Of a stretch of 47,834 nt of DNA, positions 36,677-45,977 are shown piece after piece. Location of the stretch: assembly GCA_025351925.1 (NCBI GenBank), contig JANXVC010000221.1, positions 1 to 47,834 of the forward strand. The letters are read 5' to 3'. This DNA is from Rhodospirillales bacterium (GTDB lineage: Bacteria; Pseudomonadota; Alphaproteobacteria; Acetobacterales; Acetobacteraceae). Both the position numbers and the translations under genes were made by a program. The stretch's first letter is position 1. Each line of letters starts with the position of its first letter. The notes beneath the pieces are model-generated. The model saw nothing but the letters and a program-made list of their open reading frames with translations, had not been told where the DNA came from and did not search any database.

Positions 36677-38680
36677 CTATAGCGTGAGAGTCGCCAGGTA
36701 GTCTTTCAGCGCGGCATCTGCGTCGTCAGCCGCGCGCTGCGCCGCGTCGGACTGGGCCTGCAGGGTCGCGAGCTGGGTCTCCTGCTGCTGCAGCTGGCCC
36801 AGGAAGCGGCGCTGGAGCTCGCTGTTCGCCGGCACCGCCGCAAGGTTCTTCCGCACGCGGTCCTGATCCGCCACGAGCGCGGCGCGGCGGTCGGTCAGGC
36901 CACGGGCGGCGGCACTGCGCCGGTCGAGCTCGGTCCGCAGCCCGGCCGCCCGCGTCATGGCGGCGCGCAGCTCCGGGGCTAGCCGGCCTTCCTCCGCCAT
37001 CGCCAGCAGCCGCGGCGTGCCGGCGTCGGCCAGCACGATGCGCTCGCTTCGCGGACGCTCCAGCACCACCTCGACCGTCTCGGTCACGCCGGGCGGGATG
37101 GCGCGGGTGATGCGGTACTGCGTGGGCGTGAGGCCGATAGGTCCGCTGGGCTCGACGAGGCTCCATCCGTCGCGCCGCGGCTGCTCGATCAGCACGGTCC
37201 GGCCGGGGCCGGCTTGGGTGGTGATGCGGTAGGTCGTCGTCGCGCGCTCCCGCCGCAGCAGCTCCAGCACGCCGCTCGCGGCACGGCCGGAGGTGACGTG
37301 GCTGTCGGCGCCCTGCGATGTGTCGATGCTGATGGCGAGGTCGGCGGCGAAGCTCAGCAGACGTTCGGCGCCGGGCTGCACGACGGGCAGGCGGGCGTCG
37401 CCGATGAATCTCGCGCTCCCGTCCGCTCGCCGCTCGAACAGGGTAACCAGTCCTGGCGGCAGCGCGCCGGCGCCGTCATTGGTCAGCAGCAGCGCGACGA
37501 GCGGGTGATGCGGGTCGGCGTCTGGCTGGAACAGCGACACGCGGCGGGCGGGAATCGTACGGCTCACGATGGGCAGCAGCATGGTCTCGCCCGACGCGGC
37601 GGTGACCCGGCCGGCCAGCCGGAACTCGACCTGCGCCATGGATTGACGGGTCTCCGACGGCGGTGGCGGCGCTGACGCGGCATCTGTCTCCTGCAGCCGC
37701 CTGACAAACGGCGCCGGCGCCATCGGTGGCGACGGCGGCGATGCCAATTGCTGTGCCGCCTGGAGCGGCACGGCGCCGGCGTCGAGCGGTGGGGTGGTGC
37801 GGTTCGGCACCTCGACTGGCGCCTCGGGCCGGGTGGTGAACACGGCTTCGTAGAGCGGCTGATGATACAGCACGGGCTGGCCCGAGGTCAGCAGCACCTC
37901 GACGTTGCGCCAGTCCTGACCGCTCAGGTTCTCGACGACCGCGAAGCCCTGCAGCGCGGCCGGGCCAGGCGCGTCCCCGTCCGGAATGGTCAGGCGGTAG
38001 GAGGCCTTCCAGACCGGCGCCGGCACGACGTAGCCGAAGCGCACTGAACGCCGGCCGCCGTCGCTTAGGCTTAACTGCACGGTTCGGCGGTCCTGCACGC
38101 GCTGCGCCGCGATCGCGGTCAGGGCGGACGCGATCTGCCGCCGCAGCGGCTCCGATTCGAACTCGACGCCGGGCATGTCCTGCAGCACCGCGGTGGCGAT
38201 CCCCGTGTCGGTCGCGATGGTCAGTCGATGCCGGGTCAGCGTGCCGCCATTGTCAGGCAGCGCGGTGTCGAACGGCGTCACGGCGAGAATATGCCCGGCG
38301 ATCCCCGTCGCGGGTACGCGCACCGCCTCGCCGATCAGGGCGCCCAGCAGCGCTTCGGGACTGTTGAACGCGGCGGGGCCGAACGGCAGGGGCCGGAAGC
38401 TTTCGGTCAGCGGCTCGCGGCCTGGCAGGCGCAGGCTGGGCAGGCCGCCGGCGGGGTCGTCCACGCGCAGGCTTTTCAGCAGGTCATCGACCTGGTCGAG
38501 CGGCACGGCGAGCGGCAGCGTCGCTGCACCTTCCACGTCCGCGGTGAATTCGAACTGGCCGACGCCGCCGGATGACAGCGTGACACGATCCAGGACAGGC
38601 TCGGCGAGGACGGGTTCGGCGGCAAGCGCCGGGCTGGCGACGACCAGCAGCAGGACAGCGCGGATGACTGCTTTTGGCAT
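36677..38680 (-). CDS. DUF4139 domain-containing exported protein
   Basis: VPAPVWKASYRLTIPDGDAPGPAALQGFAVVENLSGQDWRNVEVLLTSGQPV; signal peptide; C-terminal coiled coil. Confidence 0.87.
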   Translation of the reverse strand: MPKAVIRAVLLLVVASPALAAEPVLAEPVLDRVTLSSGGVGQFEFTADVEGAATLPLAVPLDQVDDLLKSLRVDDPAGGLPSLRLPGREPLTESFRPLPFGPAAFNSPEALLGALIGEAVRVPATGIAGHILAVTPFDTALPDNGGTLTRHRLTIATDTGIATAVLQDMPGVEFESEPLRRQIASALTAIAAQRVQDRRTVQLSLSDGGRRSVRFGYVVPAPVWKASYRLTIPDGDAPGPAALQGFAVVENLSGQDWRNVEVLLTSGQPVLYHQPLYEAVFTTRPEAPVEVPNRTTPPLDAGAVPLQAAQQLASPPSPPMAPAPFVRRLQETDAASAPPPPSETRQSMAQVEFRLAGRVTAASGETMLLPIVSRTIPARRVSLFQPDADPHHPLVALLLTNDGAGALPPGLVTLFERRADGSARFIGDARLPVVQPGAERLLSFAADLAISIDTSQGADSHVTSGRAASGVLELLRRERATTTYRITTQAGPGRTVLIEQPRRDGWSLVEPSGPIGLTPTQYRITRAIPPGVTETVEVVLERPRSERIVLADAGTPRLLAMAEEGRLAPELRAAMTRAAGLRTELDRRSAAARGLTDRRAALVADQDRVRKNLAAVPANSELQRRFLGQLQQQETQLATLQAQSDAAQRAADDADAALKDYLATLTL

Positions 38681-38816
38681 GAGTGCTCCATCCGCACGAT
38701 CTTAACTTTATAGCAATGTTTATGGGCCAGAGTGCCGTCGGGCCACAAGACGTGGCTGTGCAAAAAGCAGGTGCGGCTGCCCGGGTTGGGTCAGCGGCAG
38801 TGAAAGGTAAGACGTC

Positions 38817-39734
38817 ATGTCGCTCAACTCGGTCAATACGAACATCGGCGCACAGGTTGCGCTGGCGTCGCTGAACTCCACCAATACGGCGCTTCAGGCC
38901 GCGCAGAAGCGTATTTCCACCGGCTACCGCGTAGCGGATGCGACGGATGACGGCGGCGCCTATGCCGTGGCGCAGCGGGTGCGGTCGGATGTCGGCGCGT
39001 TGACCAGCGTGAACGAGCAGCTTGGCAACGCCAAGGGCCTGGTGGGCACATCGCTCAGCGCATTGGGTAAGATTTCCGACAGTGTGAACACTGCGAAGGG
39101 GCTGCTGGTGAAGATCGCCGACAACAGCATCGCGCAGGATCAGCGCGACCAGTATGTCGCGTCGTATAAAACCTTGCTGACCCAGGTCGCGAACTACGTC
39201 GATAACTCGACCTATAACGGCCAGAGCCTGCTGGGCAAGGTCGCGGGTGCTGCTGTCACAGCAGGCACCAGCAAGTCGGTCATCAACAGCGAGCTTGGCA
39301 GCACGGCGACGATTTCGGCGGCCGACAACAGCGGGCTGGCGAACACGCTGGCGACGCTGATCGGCTCGACGTTCAGCCGGTCGGCAGGCGGGGTGGACTC
39401 GTTCGGGACCATCGCGGTGGGCGCTGACCAGACATCGGCCTCGACGGCGCTGACTGCGACCACCGGTGCAACGGCGTTCACTACGGCGCTGAAAGGTATC
39501 GCCAACCAAGTGAACCAGACCGGCGCTGATTCGAACCTGCTGGACGCGACGATCACGTTCAACAGCGCGAAGATCGACAGCCTGAACGCCGGTCTGGGCG
39601 CCCTGATCGACACCGATCTTTCGAAGGAGTCGGCCCGGCTGCAGGCGCTGCAGATCAAGCAGCAGTTGGGCACTCAGGCGCTATCGCTCGCCAACCAGGC
39701 ACCGCAGAGCCTGCTCAGCCTGTTCAAGGGTTAG
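38817..39734 (+). CDS. Flagellin
   Basis: MSLNSVNTNIGAQVALASLNSTNTALQAAQKRISTGYRVADATDDGGAYAVAQRVR; C-terminal helical ALQIKQQLGTQALSLANQAPQSLLSLF. Confidence 0.95.
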   Translation: MSLNSVNTNIGAQVALASLNSTNTALQAAQKRISTGYRVADATDDGGAYAVAQRVRSDVGALTSVNEQLGNAKGLVGTSLSALGKISDSVNTAKGLLVKIADNSIAQDQRDQYVASYKTLLTQVANYVDNSTYNGQSLLGKVAGAAVTAGTSKSVINSELGSTATISAADNSGLANTLATLIGSTFSRSAGGVDSFGTIAVGADQTSASTALTATTGATAFTTALKGIANQVNQTGADSNLLDATITFNSAKIDSLNAGLGALIDTDLSKESARLQALQIKQQLGTQALSLANQAPQSLLSLFKG

Positions 39735-39802
39735 CGCAGGTCTAGCAGGGAGGTATCGCCCGCGAGGGGCAACCCCGCTGGCCCGATTGGCAAGGCGGCG
39801 GA

Positions 39803-39866
39803 TCACGCGCGTGACGTAGCTCGTTAACGCTAGCAGCTGCTACGTGCCGCAGCTGTGGCTGCTACG
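39803..39866. repeat. Cluster of palindromes after flagellin
   Basis: TCACGCGCGTGA (39803-39814), ACGTAGC...GCTACGT (39814-39820/39839-39845), TAGCAGCTGCTA (39831-39842). Confidence 0.7.
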
Positions 39867-39904
39867 GGTCGAAGGTCCTGGAGTGGATCTTAAGTCGGCG
39901 GGGT

Positions 39905-40246
39905 TCAGGCCGCCTTGGTCAGCTTAAAATCGACGTGCACCGCGTCATAGGCGAACACCACGCCTCGCCCAGCGCGCTCGATCACGCCGGCATGGATCAG
40001 CGCGGTCACGTCGCCATGCACGGCCTTGACGTCACGTCCGACCCGGCGCGCCACCTCGCGTATCGCCATCTCGCCCTGTCCCGTCATGGCATGCAGGATG
40101 GCCCAGCGTTTGGTCGTCAGCGTTCGCCAGAGCAGCTCGACCGAGGCGAACGAGATGCGCGCGCCCTGCGCCTTGCCTTCAAAGGCGGCCTGGAAGCGGC
40201 GGTTCACGTCCTCACGCGACGCTACCGAAAGGGTTACTGTGTTCAT
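39905..40246 (-). CDS. HVO_A0114-family putative DNA-binding antitoxin
   Basis: LLWRTLTTKRWAILHAMTGQGEMAIREVARRVGRDVKAVHGDVTALIHAGVIERAGRGVVFAYDAVHVDF. Confidence 0.8.
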   Translation of the reverse strand: MNTVTLSVASREDVNRRFQAAFEGKAQGARISFASVELLWRTLTTKRWAILHAMTGQGEMAIREVARRVGRDVKAVHGDVTALIHAGVIERAGRGVVFAYDAVHVDFKLTKAA

Positions 40247-40527
40247 GCAGGCCTCCATTGATCCACGTCGTGCCAGAAATCCGTCAAAAGCTGGCCGGGT
40301 GTCGTAAAGCGGTAGGGCGTTTCGATGCTGCCAATGTGCTTGTGGTCGCCTTTCCCAGCCTCGTTGTCGTAGCGCAGCACGCAGACCTCTAGGACGACAT
40401 AGGCCAGGGCATACTTGTAGCCATGGGCCGATCCAAGCACCGGCTGCGGCACCTGCCACACCCGCAACTCGACGAAGGCATCGGTGCGTAGCTGTTGGCG
40501 TTCATTGAGCAGCAGCCGAGCCTTCAT
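40243..40527 (-). CDS. TumE-like toxin (DUF6516 type)
   Basis: DAFVELRVWQVPQPVLGSAHGYKYALAYVVLEVCVLRYDNEAGKGDHKHIGSIETPYRFTTPGQLLTDFWHDV; 4-nt overlap with antitoxin. Confidence 0.8.
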   Translation of the reverse strand: MKARLLLNERQQLRTDAFVELRVWQVPQPVLGSAHGYKYALAYVVLEVCVLRYDNEAGKGDHKHIGSIETPYRFTTPGQLLTDFWHDVDQWRPA

Positions 40528-40558
40528 GTTGGAGTTTGAACCAACATTATGGATGTTG
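40526..40558. promoter_or_regulatory. Candidate TA autoregulatory operator
   Basis: ATGTTGG (40526-40532), CCAACAT (40541-40547), ATGTTG (40553-40558) alternating half-sites over the toxin start. Confidence 0.6.
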
Positions 40559-40588
40559 TCAACTGCTCCATCAACACCGGGGTCGGTT

Positions 40589-42013
40589 TCAGGGCAGCCG
40601 CGCCAGCAGCCGGGCGGCCAGCCGTGGCTTTGGCGCGAATAGCCGTGGAGTAAAGCGGGTGCCGGCGGCGCGCTTGCCGGCCTCGGAGCGCGTGGGGTAC
40701 GGCACGATCATGCCGGCCAGCGCCGAGAGTTTCATTCGCTGTGTGATCGCCAGCGTCCACATTCCGATCATTTCGCCGGCATGCGGCGCCAGGATGCCGG
40801 CGCCCAGCACCCGGTTGCCAGCCACCACCAGCTTGACCATGCCGGCGGTGTCGCCCTCGGCCACGGCGCGGTCATTATCCGCGAGCGGCCAGCGCAGCGT
40901 CTCGACCGGGTGGCCGGCGGCGCGAGCCTCCGCTTCGGTCAGGCCGGTCTGGGCCAGCTCGGGGTCGGTGTAGGTGACGCGGGGCAGGGCCGCGTAGTCG
41001 AGCCGGGCCGGCAGGCGGAACAGCGCGCGGCGCACGATAATGCCGGCGTGGTAGCTGCCGACGTGGGTGAAGTAGCGAGGCCCAATGCCGTGCGGATCGG
41101 CGACGTCGCCGGCCGCATAGACGAAACGGTTGGTCCGGCTGCGCAGTCCCGCGTCGGTGTCGATGCCGCGGGCGGTGGCGGCCACACGGCCGGCCGCGAG
41201 GTCCAATCGCTCCAATGTCGGCCGCCGGCCGACGGCAACCAGCAAGTGGCTGCCGGCGATGCTGCGGCCGTCCGCCAGCTCCAAGACCGGGCCGGGGCGG
41301 ACGGCGGTGGCCTGCGCATGCTCGATAATGGTGACGCCGTCGGCCTGCAACGCGCTGCGCAGGCCGGCAATCAGCTCCGGGTCGTCCTTCGCGCCGATCG
41401 TGCCCGACTGTACGAGGGTGACGCGGCAGCCGAGCCTAGCGTGCGCCTGCGCCATCTCCAGGCCGATCGGGCCGCCGCCCAGGATCAGCAGGTGCTCCGG
41501 CGCGTCCTTCAAGTCGAACAGGGTGTCGTTGGTGAGGAATGGCACGTGGTCGAGGCCGGGCAGGTCGGGCACGACGGGGCGGCTGCCGGTGGCGATGACG
41601 ATGCGGCGGGCGGTTATGCGCCGTGTCTCCGTGCCGATGGTGACTGCCAGCGCGTCGCGCGCCACGAAGCGTGCGGTGCCCTGCAGGACTGTGGCGCCCA
41701 GACCTTCGTAGCGTTCGACAGAATCGGCCGGGGCCAGGGCGGCGATGGCGCCGTGCACGTGCGCCTGCACGCTGGGCCAGTCGATATCGGGGGAGGGCGC
41801 ATGGACGCCGTAACGCCTGGCGCGGCGGACGGCGTGGGCCGCGTGCGCCGCCGCCAGCAGCGCCTTGCTGGGCACGCAGCCGACATTCAGGCACTCGCCG
41901 CCCATGCGCCCGCGCTCGATCAGGGCAACGCGCAGGCCGAGCTGGGCCGCGACATACGCGGTAGATAGCCCGGCCGCGCCGGCGCCGATTACGGCGAGGT
42001 CAAGATCCCTCAC
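40589..42013 (-). CDS. Pyridine nucleotide-disulfide oxidoreductase (MerA / dihydrolipoyl dehydrogenase-like)
   Basis: DLAVIGAGAAGLSTAYVAAQLG, GGECLNVGCVPSKALL redox-active CxxxxC; GTGA overlap with SulP gene. Confidence 0.9.
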   Translation of the reverse strand: MRDLDLAVIGAGAAGLSTAYVAAQLGLRVALIERGRMGGECLNVGCVPSKALLAAAHAAHAVRRARRYGVHAPSPDIDWPSVQAHVHGAIAALAPADSVERYEGLGATVLQGTARFVARDALAVTIGTETRRITARRIVIATGSRPVVPDLPGLDHVPFLTNDTLFDLKDAPEHLLILGGGPIGLEMAQAHARLGCRVTLVQSGTIGAKDDPELIAGLRSALQADGVTIIEHAQATAVRPGPVLELADGRSIAGSHLLVAVGRRPTLERLDLAAGRVAATARGIDTDAGLRSRTNRFVYAAGDVADPHGIGPRYFTHVGSYHAGIIVRRALFRLPARLDYAALPRVTYTDPELAQTGLTEAEARAAGHPVETLRWPLADNDRAVAEGDTAGMVKLVVAGNRVLGAGILAPHAGEMIGMWTLAITQRMKLSALAGMIVPYPTRSEAGKRAAGTRFTPRLFAPKPRLAARLLARLP

Positions 42014-43614
42014 GCGTCGGGACACTGGGCCACCGCAAGCGCCAAGGTGCTGTAATATCGCCGTTTTGGCCCCAGCCGAACCAGCCCGGCGCGCAGCAGT
42101 TTTCGCAGCACCCGCCCGTTCGCCTCGCACATCAGCACCGGCACGCCGTGGCGTTCCAGGCCGCGCATCGCCTGACCCAGTGATTGCAGCCCCGTCACGT
42201 CGATGAACGGCACGTTGCCCAGGCGGAGCACGACGGCGCGGGCGCGGGCCGGGGTGTCGGCCAGGGCACGCTCCAGACTATCGACCGCTCCGAAGAAGAA
42301 CGGGCCGTCGATGCTGAACACCAGCACGCCGGCAGGGATGCCCTCGGCGGCGACGGCGCGTACCTCGACCGAACTCGCCATGCGTCGGAGGAACTGCAGC
42401 ATCGCCAGGATGACGCCGATGTTCACCGCGATCACCAGGTCGGTCAGCACGGTCAGCGCGAAGGTGATGAGCAGGATAACGGAATCGGCGGTCGGCGCCG
42501 TGCGCGCCATGCGGACGAACTGCGGGGCGTCGCTCATGTTCCACGCCACGACGAACAAGATCGCCGCCAGCGCCGCCAGCGGGATGCGCCCGGCAAGCGG
42601 CGCCAGCACCAGCAGGACCAGCACGAGGGTCAGCGAGTGCACGATGCCGGCCAGCGGGCCCGTCGCGCCGTTGCGCACGTTGGTCGCAGTGCGGGCGATG
42701 GCGCCGGTCGCCGCGATGCCGCCAAAGAACGGTGCGGCGATGTTGGCGAGGCCCTGGCCGATCAGCTCCTGGTTCGAATTGTGCCGTGTGCCCGCCATGC
42801 CGTCGGCAACCACGGCGGACAGCAGCGATTCGATGGCGCCCAGCATGGCGATGGTGAAGGCGGACGGCAGCAGCGCGATCAGCCGGTCGAGGCTGACATC
42901 GGGCAAGGCGAAGCGCGGTAGGCCGACCGGGATTGCGCCGAAGGTGCTGCCGATGGTGGCGACGCTCGGGAAGCCGAACGCGGCCTGGATCGCGGTCGCG
43001 GCCAGCAGCGCGACGACCGGGCCCGGCACCCGGCGCATCCCCGGCACGCGCGGGCCATAGACGACGAGCAGCAGGCTGAGCAGCGCGAGGCCGGTTGTGA
43101 TTGGGTCGAATTGCGGCAGGACATGGATCAGATTCCAGAGCTTGTTATGGAAGTGCAGGCCGCCGGTTTTGGGCAACCCAAAGAAATCATGCCACTCGCC
43201 GACCCAGATGATCACGCCGATGCCCGCGGTGAAGCCGACGATGACCGGGGCGGGGATGAAGCGGATCACGCCGCCGAACCGGGCAAGGCCGAGCGCGGTC
43301 AGCATCACGCCCGCCATAATGGTCGCGAGCAGCAGCCCGTCCACGCCGAACGACGCGACGACGCCGGCCAGGATTACGATGAACGCGCCGGTCGGCCCGG
43401 CGATCTGCATCCGGCAGCCGCCGAACGCCGAGACAATCAGGCCGGCGATGATGGAGGTGTAGATGCCCTGCTCGGGCCGCACGCCCGACGCGATGGCGAA
43501 GGCCAGCGCCAAAGGCAGGGCCACGACGCCGACGATGACACCGGCGATGATGTTGGGCAGCCATTGCCGGCGTTGAAATAATCCGGCCCGCGACGCTTCA
43601 AGGAGAGCGATCAT
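42010..43614 (-). CDS. SulP family inorganic anion transporter with STAS domain
   Basis: NIIAGVIVGVVALPLALAFAIASGVRPEQGIYTSIIAGL; C-terminal STAS RLGNVPFIDVTGLQSL. Confidence 0.92.
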   Translation of the reverse strand: MIALLEASRAGLFQRRQWLPNIIAGVIVGVVALPLALAFAIASGVRPEQGIYTSIIAGLIVSAFGGCRMQIAGPTGAFIVILAGVVASFGVDGLLLATIMAGVMLTALGLARFGGVIRFIPAPVIVGFTAGIGVIIWVGEWHDFFGLPKTGGLHFHNKLWNLIHVLPQFDPITTGLALLSLLLVVYGPRVPGMRRVPGPVVALLAATAIQAAFGFPSVATIGSTFGAIPVGLPRFALPDVSLDRLIALLPSAFTIAMLGAIESLLSAVVADGMAGTRHNSNQELIGQGLANIAAPFFGGIAATGAIARTATNVRNGATGPLAGIVHSLTLVLVLLVLAPLAGRIPLAALAAILFVVAWNMSDAPQFVRMARTAPTADSVILLITFALTVLTDLVIAVNIGVILAMLQFLRRMASSVEVRAVAAEGIPAGVLVFSIDGPFFFGAVDSLERALADTPARARAVVLRLGNVPFIDVTGLQSLGQAMRGLERHGVPVLMCEANGRVLRKLLRAGLVRLGPKRRYYSTLALAVAQCPDA

Positions 43615-43668
43615 AGCCGGTCAGACTCCAGGGCGGTGGGGCGTCGCACCTGTTTGGCTGTAGCCGGG

Positions 43669-44334
43669 TCAACCGGCGGCGTCCACGCCCTTCCGCGCCA
43701 GCACGGTCCTCGCCCGGCGTCCAACCAGCACGGTGACGGCGATGGTGGCGACCAGGCCCAGTGCGACGAACGCCCATCTCAGCGCGCCGCCGCCCGAGGA
43801 CGCCCGGCCGACCACGCCGAGATAGACATACAGCGCGCAGCCCGGCGCGATGCCGAAACCGGTGGCGGCCACATAGGGCCAGAAGGCGACGCTGCTGGCG
43901 CCGCACGCGTAGTTCTGCAGGTTGAACGGCACGAGCGGGCTCAATCGCAGCAGGGCGATGACGCGCCAGCCCTCGTCGGCGACGGCGCGGTCCACGGCGC
44001 GCAGTCCGGGACGGTTGGCGATGATGCGGGCGACCCGGTCGCGCACCAGATAGCGCGATACGAGGAAGGCGAGCGATGCGCCGAGGGTTGCGGACAGCAA
44101 TGCGAGGGGGAAACCCCAGAACCCATAGATCAGCCCGGCGCCGATGGTGAACGGCGCCGCCGGGAACAGCACCACCAGCGCGCCCGCATACGCCGCGCCA
44201 TAGATCAGCACGCCCCAGACGCCCATGCCCTCAATCCACCCGGTGAAGCCCTGCATCCAGGCCTGCACCGGCAGCAGCCACCAGGCGGCGAACATGGCCG
44301 CGAGCGACAGCATGAGGAGGGCCCAGCGCCTCAA
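43669..44334 (-). CDS. TVP38/TMEM64 family membrane protein
   Basis: LFPAAPFTIGAGLIYGFWGFPLALLSATLGASLAFLVSRYLVRD; LRLSPLVPFNLQNYACGAS. Confidence 0.9.
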   Translation of the reverse strand: MRRWALLMLSLAAMFAAWWLLPVQAWMQGFTGWIEGMGVWGVLIYGAAYAGALVVLFPAAPFTIGAGLIYGFWGFPLALLSATLGASLAFLVSRYLVRDRVARIIANRPGLRAVDRAVADEGWRVIALLRLSPLVPFNLQNYACGASSVAFWPYVAATGFGIAPGCALYVYLGVVGRASSGGGALRWAFVALGLVATIAVTVLVGRRARTVLARKGVDAAG

Positions 44335-44341
44335 CGCCGGC

Positions 44342-45286
44342 TCAACGGCTGCAGGCCGCTCCGCCCAGCACGCAGAATCGGGCGCAGTGCGGGTGGTTCA
44401 GCGGCACCGGGCGGGAGGCTTCGGCGAGGGTGGCGCCGAGCTCGAACTCGGCCTCGTATGGCAGCAGGGTGCAGGCGATCACGGCTGGGCGCAGGGCGTT
44501 ACGGCGTTTCACGACCATGCGGGAGGAGGCGCACATGACTGAGGCCGGCGATTTGCCGAGGATGCCCCAGCAGGCCTCGGTGATCTCCGGCACATCGACC
44601 GCGGCGTCCATCTCGGGGAACAGCATCAGGCGCACCGGGTCGCTGGCGTCAATCGGGATGGCGTTTGCGGCGAACAGGCGGGCGAAGCCGGCGCGGACGG
44701 TGGGTTCAGGCTCGCCGGAGAACAGCCGGCCGGCGACGTCCAGCGCGAAACCGCGCGTGGCGAGCCAGCGCAGGCCTTCGAGTGTCGGCTCCCAACTGCG
44801 CGGCCCGCGCTCGGCCTCGTGCTGGATGGGGTCGTAGTGATCGACGGAAACGCGCAGCCGCAGGCGGTCGCCATGCCGGGCGCGCAACGCGTCTAGGCCG
44901 TCGGCGACCTTCATCATCGGCCGCATCGCGTTGGTCAGCACCAGCGCCTCCATGCCGCGGGACAGCGTGTCGTCCAGCATGGGCAGCAGGTCCGGGCACA
45001 TGAACGGCTCGCCGCCGGTGAAGCCCACAGTGCGGACCGGCAGCGCGTCGCGGGCGATCTCATCCAGGTAGGCGCGGACCTCGGCTTGGTTGAGGTAAAC
45101 GAGGCGGTCGTTGCGCGGCGAGCTTTCGATGTAGCAGTTGCGGCAGGTAAGGTTGCACAGCGTGCCGGTGTTGAACCACAGCGTCTCCAGCGCATGCAGC
45201 GCCACATGGGCGCGGCGCTCGCCCTTGGCGGTGATGCCGGGATCACGGAACTTGGCGGGGTCGAGCGTGGGGGTGTGCTGCAGCAT
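44342..45286 (-). CDS. Radical SAM protein
   Basis: TLWFNTGTLCNLTCRNCYIESSPRND (CxxxCxxC); TVGFTGGEPFM. Confidence 0.92.
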   Translation of the reverse strand: MLQHTPTLDPAKFRDPGITAKGERRAHVALHALETLWFNTGTLCNLTCRNCYIESSPRNDRLVYLNQAEVRAYLDEIARDALPVRTVGFTGGEPFMCPDLLPMLDDTLSRGMEALVLTNAMRPMMKVADGLDALRARHGDRLRLRVSVDHYDPIQHEAERGPRSWEPTLEGLRWLATRGFALDVAGRLFSGEPEPTVRAGFARLFAANAIPIDASDPVRLMLFPEMDAAVDVPEITEACWGILGKSPASVMCASSRMVVKRRNALRPAVIACTLLPYEAEFELGATLAEASRPVPLNHPHCARFCVLGGAACSR

Positions 45287-45299
45287 GGTTGGTATCTAG

Positions 45300-45977
45300 G
45301 TGCAAACTTGGCCGGCGGGAACCTTGACGGCGGTGATGCCGACGCTGAATGCCGCGTCCGTGTTGCCGGGGGCACTCGCGGCGCTGGGCGGATTGGCTGA
45401 CATCATGGTGTCGGACGGCGGCAGCGCGGATGGGACGGCGGATATCGCGCGGGCCGCGGGGGCCGTGGTCGTCGCGGGGCCGCGCGGCCGGGGTGTGCAG
45501 ATCGCGGCGGGGATTGCCGCGGCGCGGTCGCCGTGGCTGCTGCTGCTGCACGCCGACACGCGGCTTGCGGCGGGCTGGGCTGCGGCGGCGGCGGCGCATA
45601 TGCGGATGGCGCCGGACCGGGCGGGGTATTTTCGATTTGCGCTCGACAGCGCTGATCCAAGGGCGCGCAGGCTGGAGCGCGCGGTGGCTTGGCGCTGCCG
45701 GGCGCTGGCACTGCCGTATGGCGACCAGGGGCTGCTGATCGCGCGCGACGTGCTTGAGGCGGCGGGCGGCGTGCGTCCGCTGCCGCTGATGGAGGACGTG
45801 GATCTGGTCCGCCGCCTGGGCCGTGGCCGCCTGGCGCCGCTGCCAGTCGATGCCGTGACCTCGGCCGTACGGTGGGAGCGCGACGGCTGGCGGCGGCGGT
45901 CGGCCCGCAACCTGGCATGCCTGGCGCTGTGGCACGCGGGGGTGCCGCCGGCGTGGATCGCGGCGATATACCGGTAA
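45300..45977 (+). CDS. Family 2 glycosyltransferase, TIGR04283-like
   Basis: LTAVMPTLNAASVLPGAL, VSDGGSADGTADIAR, GPRGRGVQIAAGIAAARSPWLLLLHADTRL, YGDQGLLI, MEDVDLVRRL. Confidence 0.87.
   Translation: MQTWPAGTLTAVMPTLNAASVLPGALAALGGLADIMVSDGGSADGTADIARAAGAVVVAGPRGRGVQIAAGIAAARSPWLLLLHADTRLAAGWAAAAAAHMRMAPDRAGYFRFALDSADPRARRLERAVAWRCRALALPYGDQGLLIARDVLEAAGGVRPLPLMEDVDLVRRLGRGRLAPLPVDAVTSAVRWERDGWRRRSARNLACLALWHAGVPPAWIAAIYR

Noticed and set aside
38740-38790. Possible sigma-54 promoter (TGGC...AAGCA) upstream of flagellin
   Set aside because: Spacing and the -12 element do not match TGGCAC-N5-TTGC closely enough.
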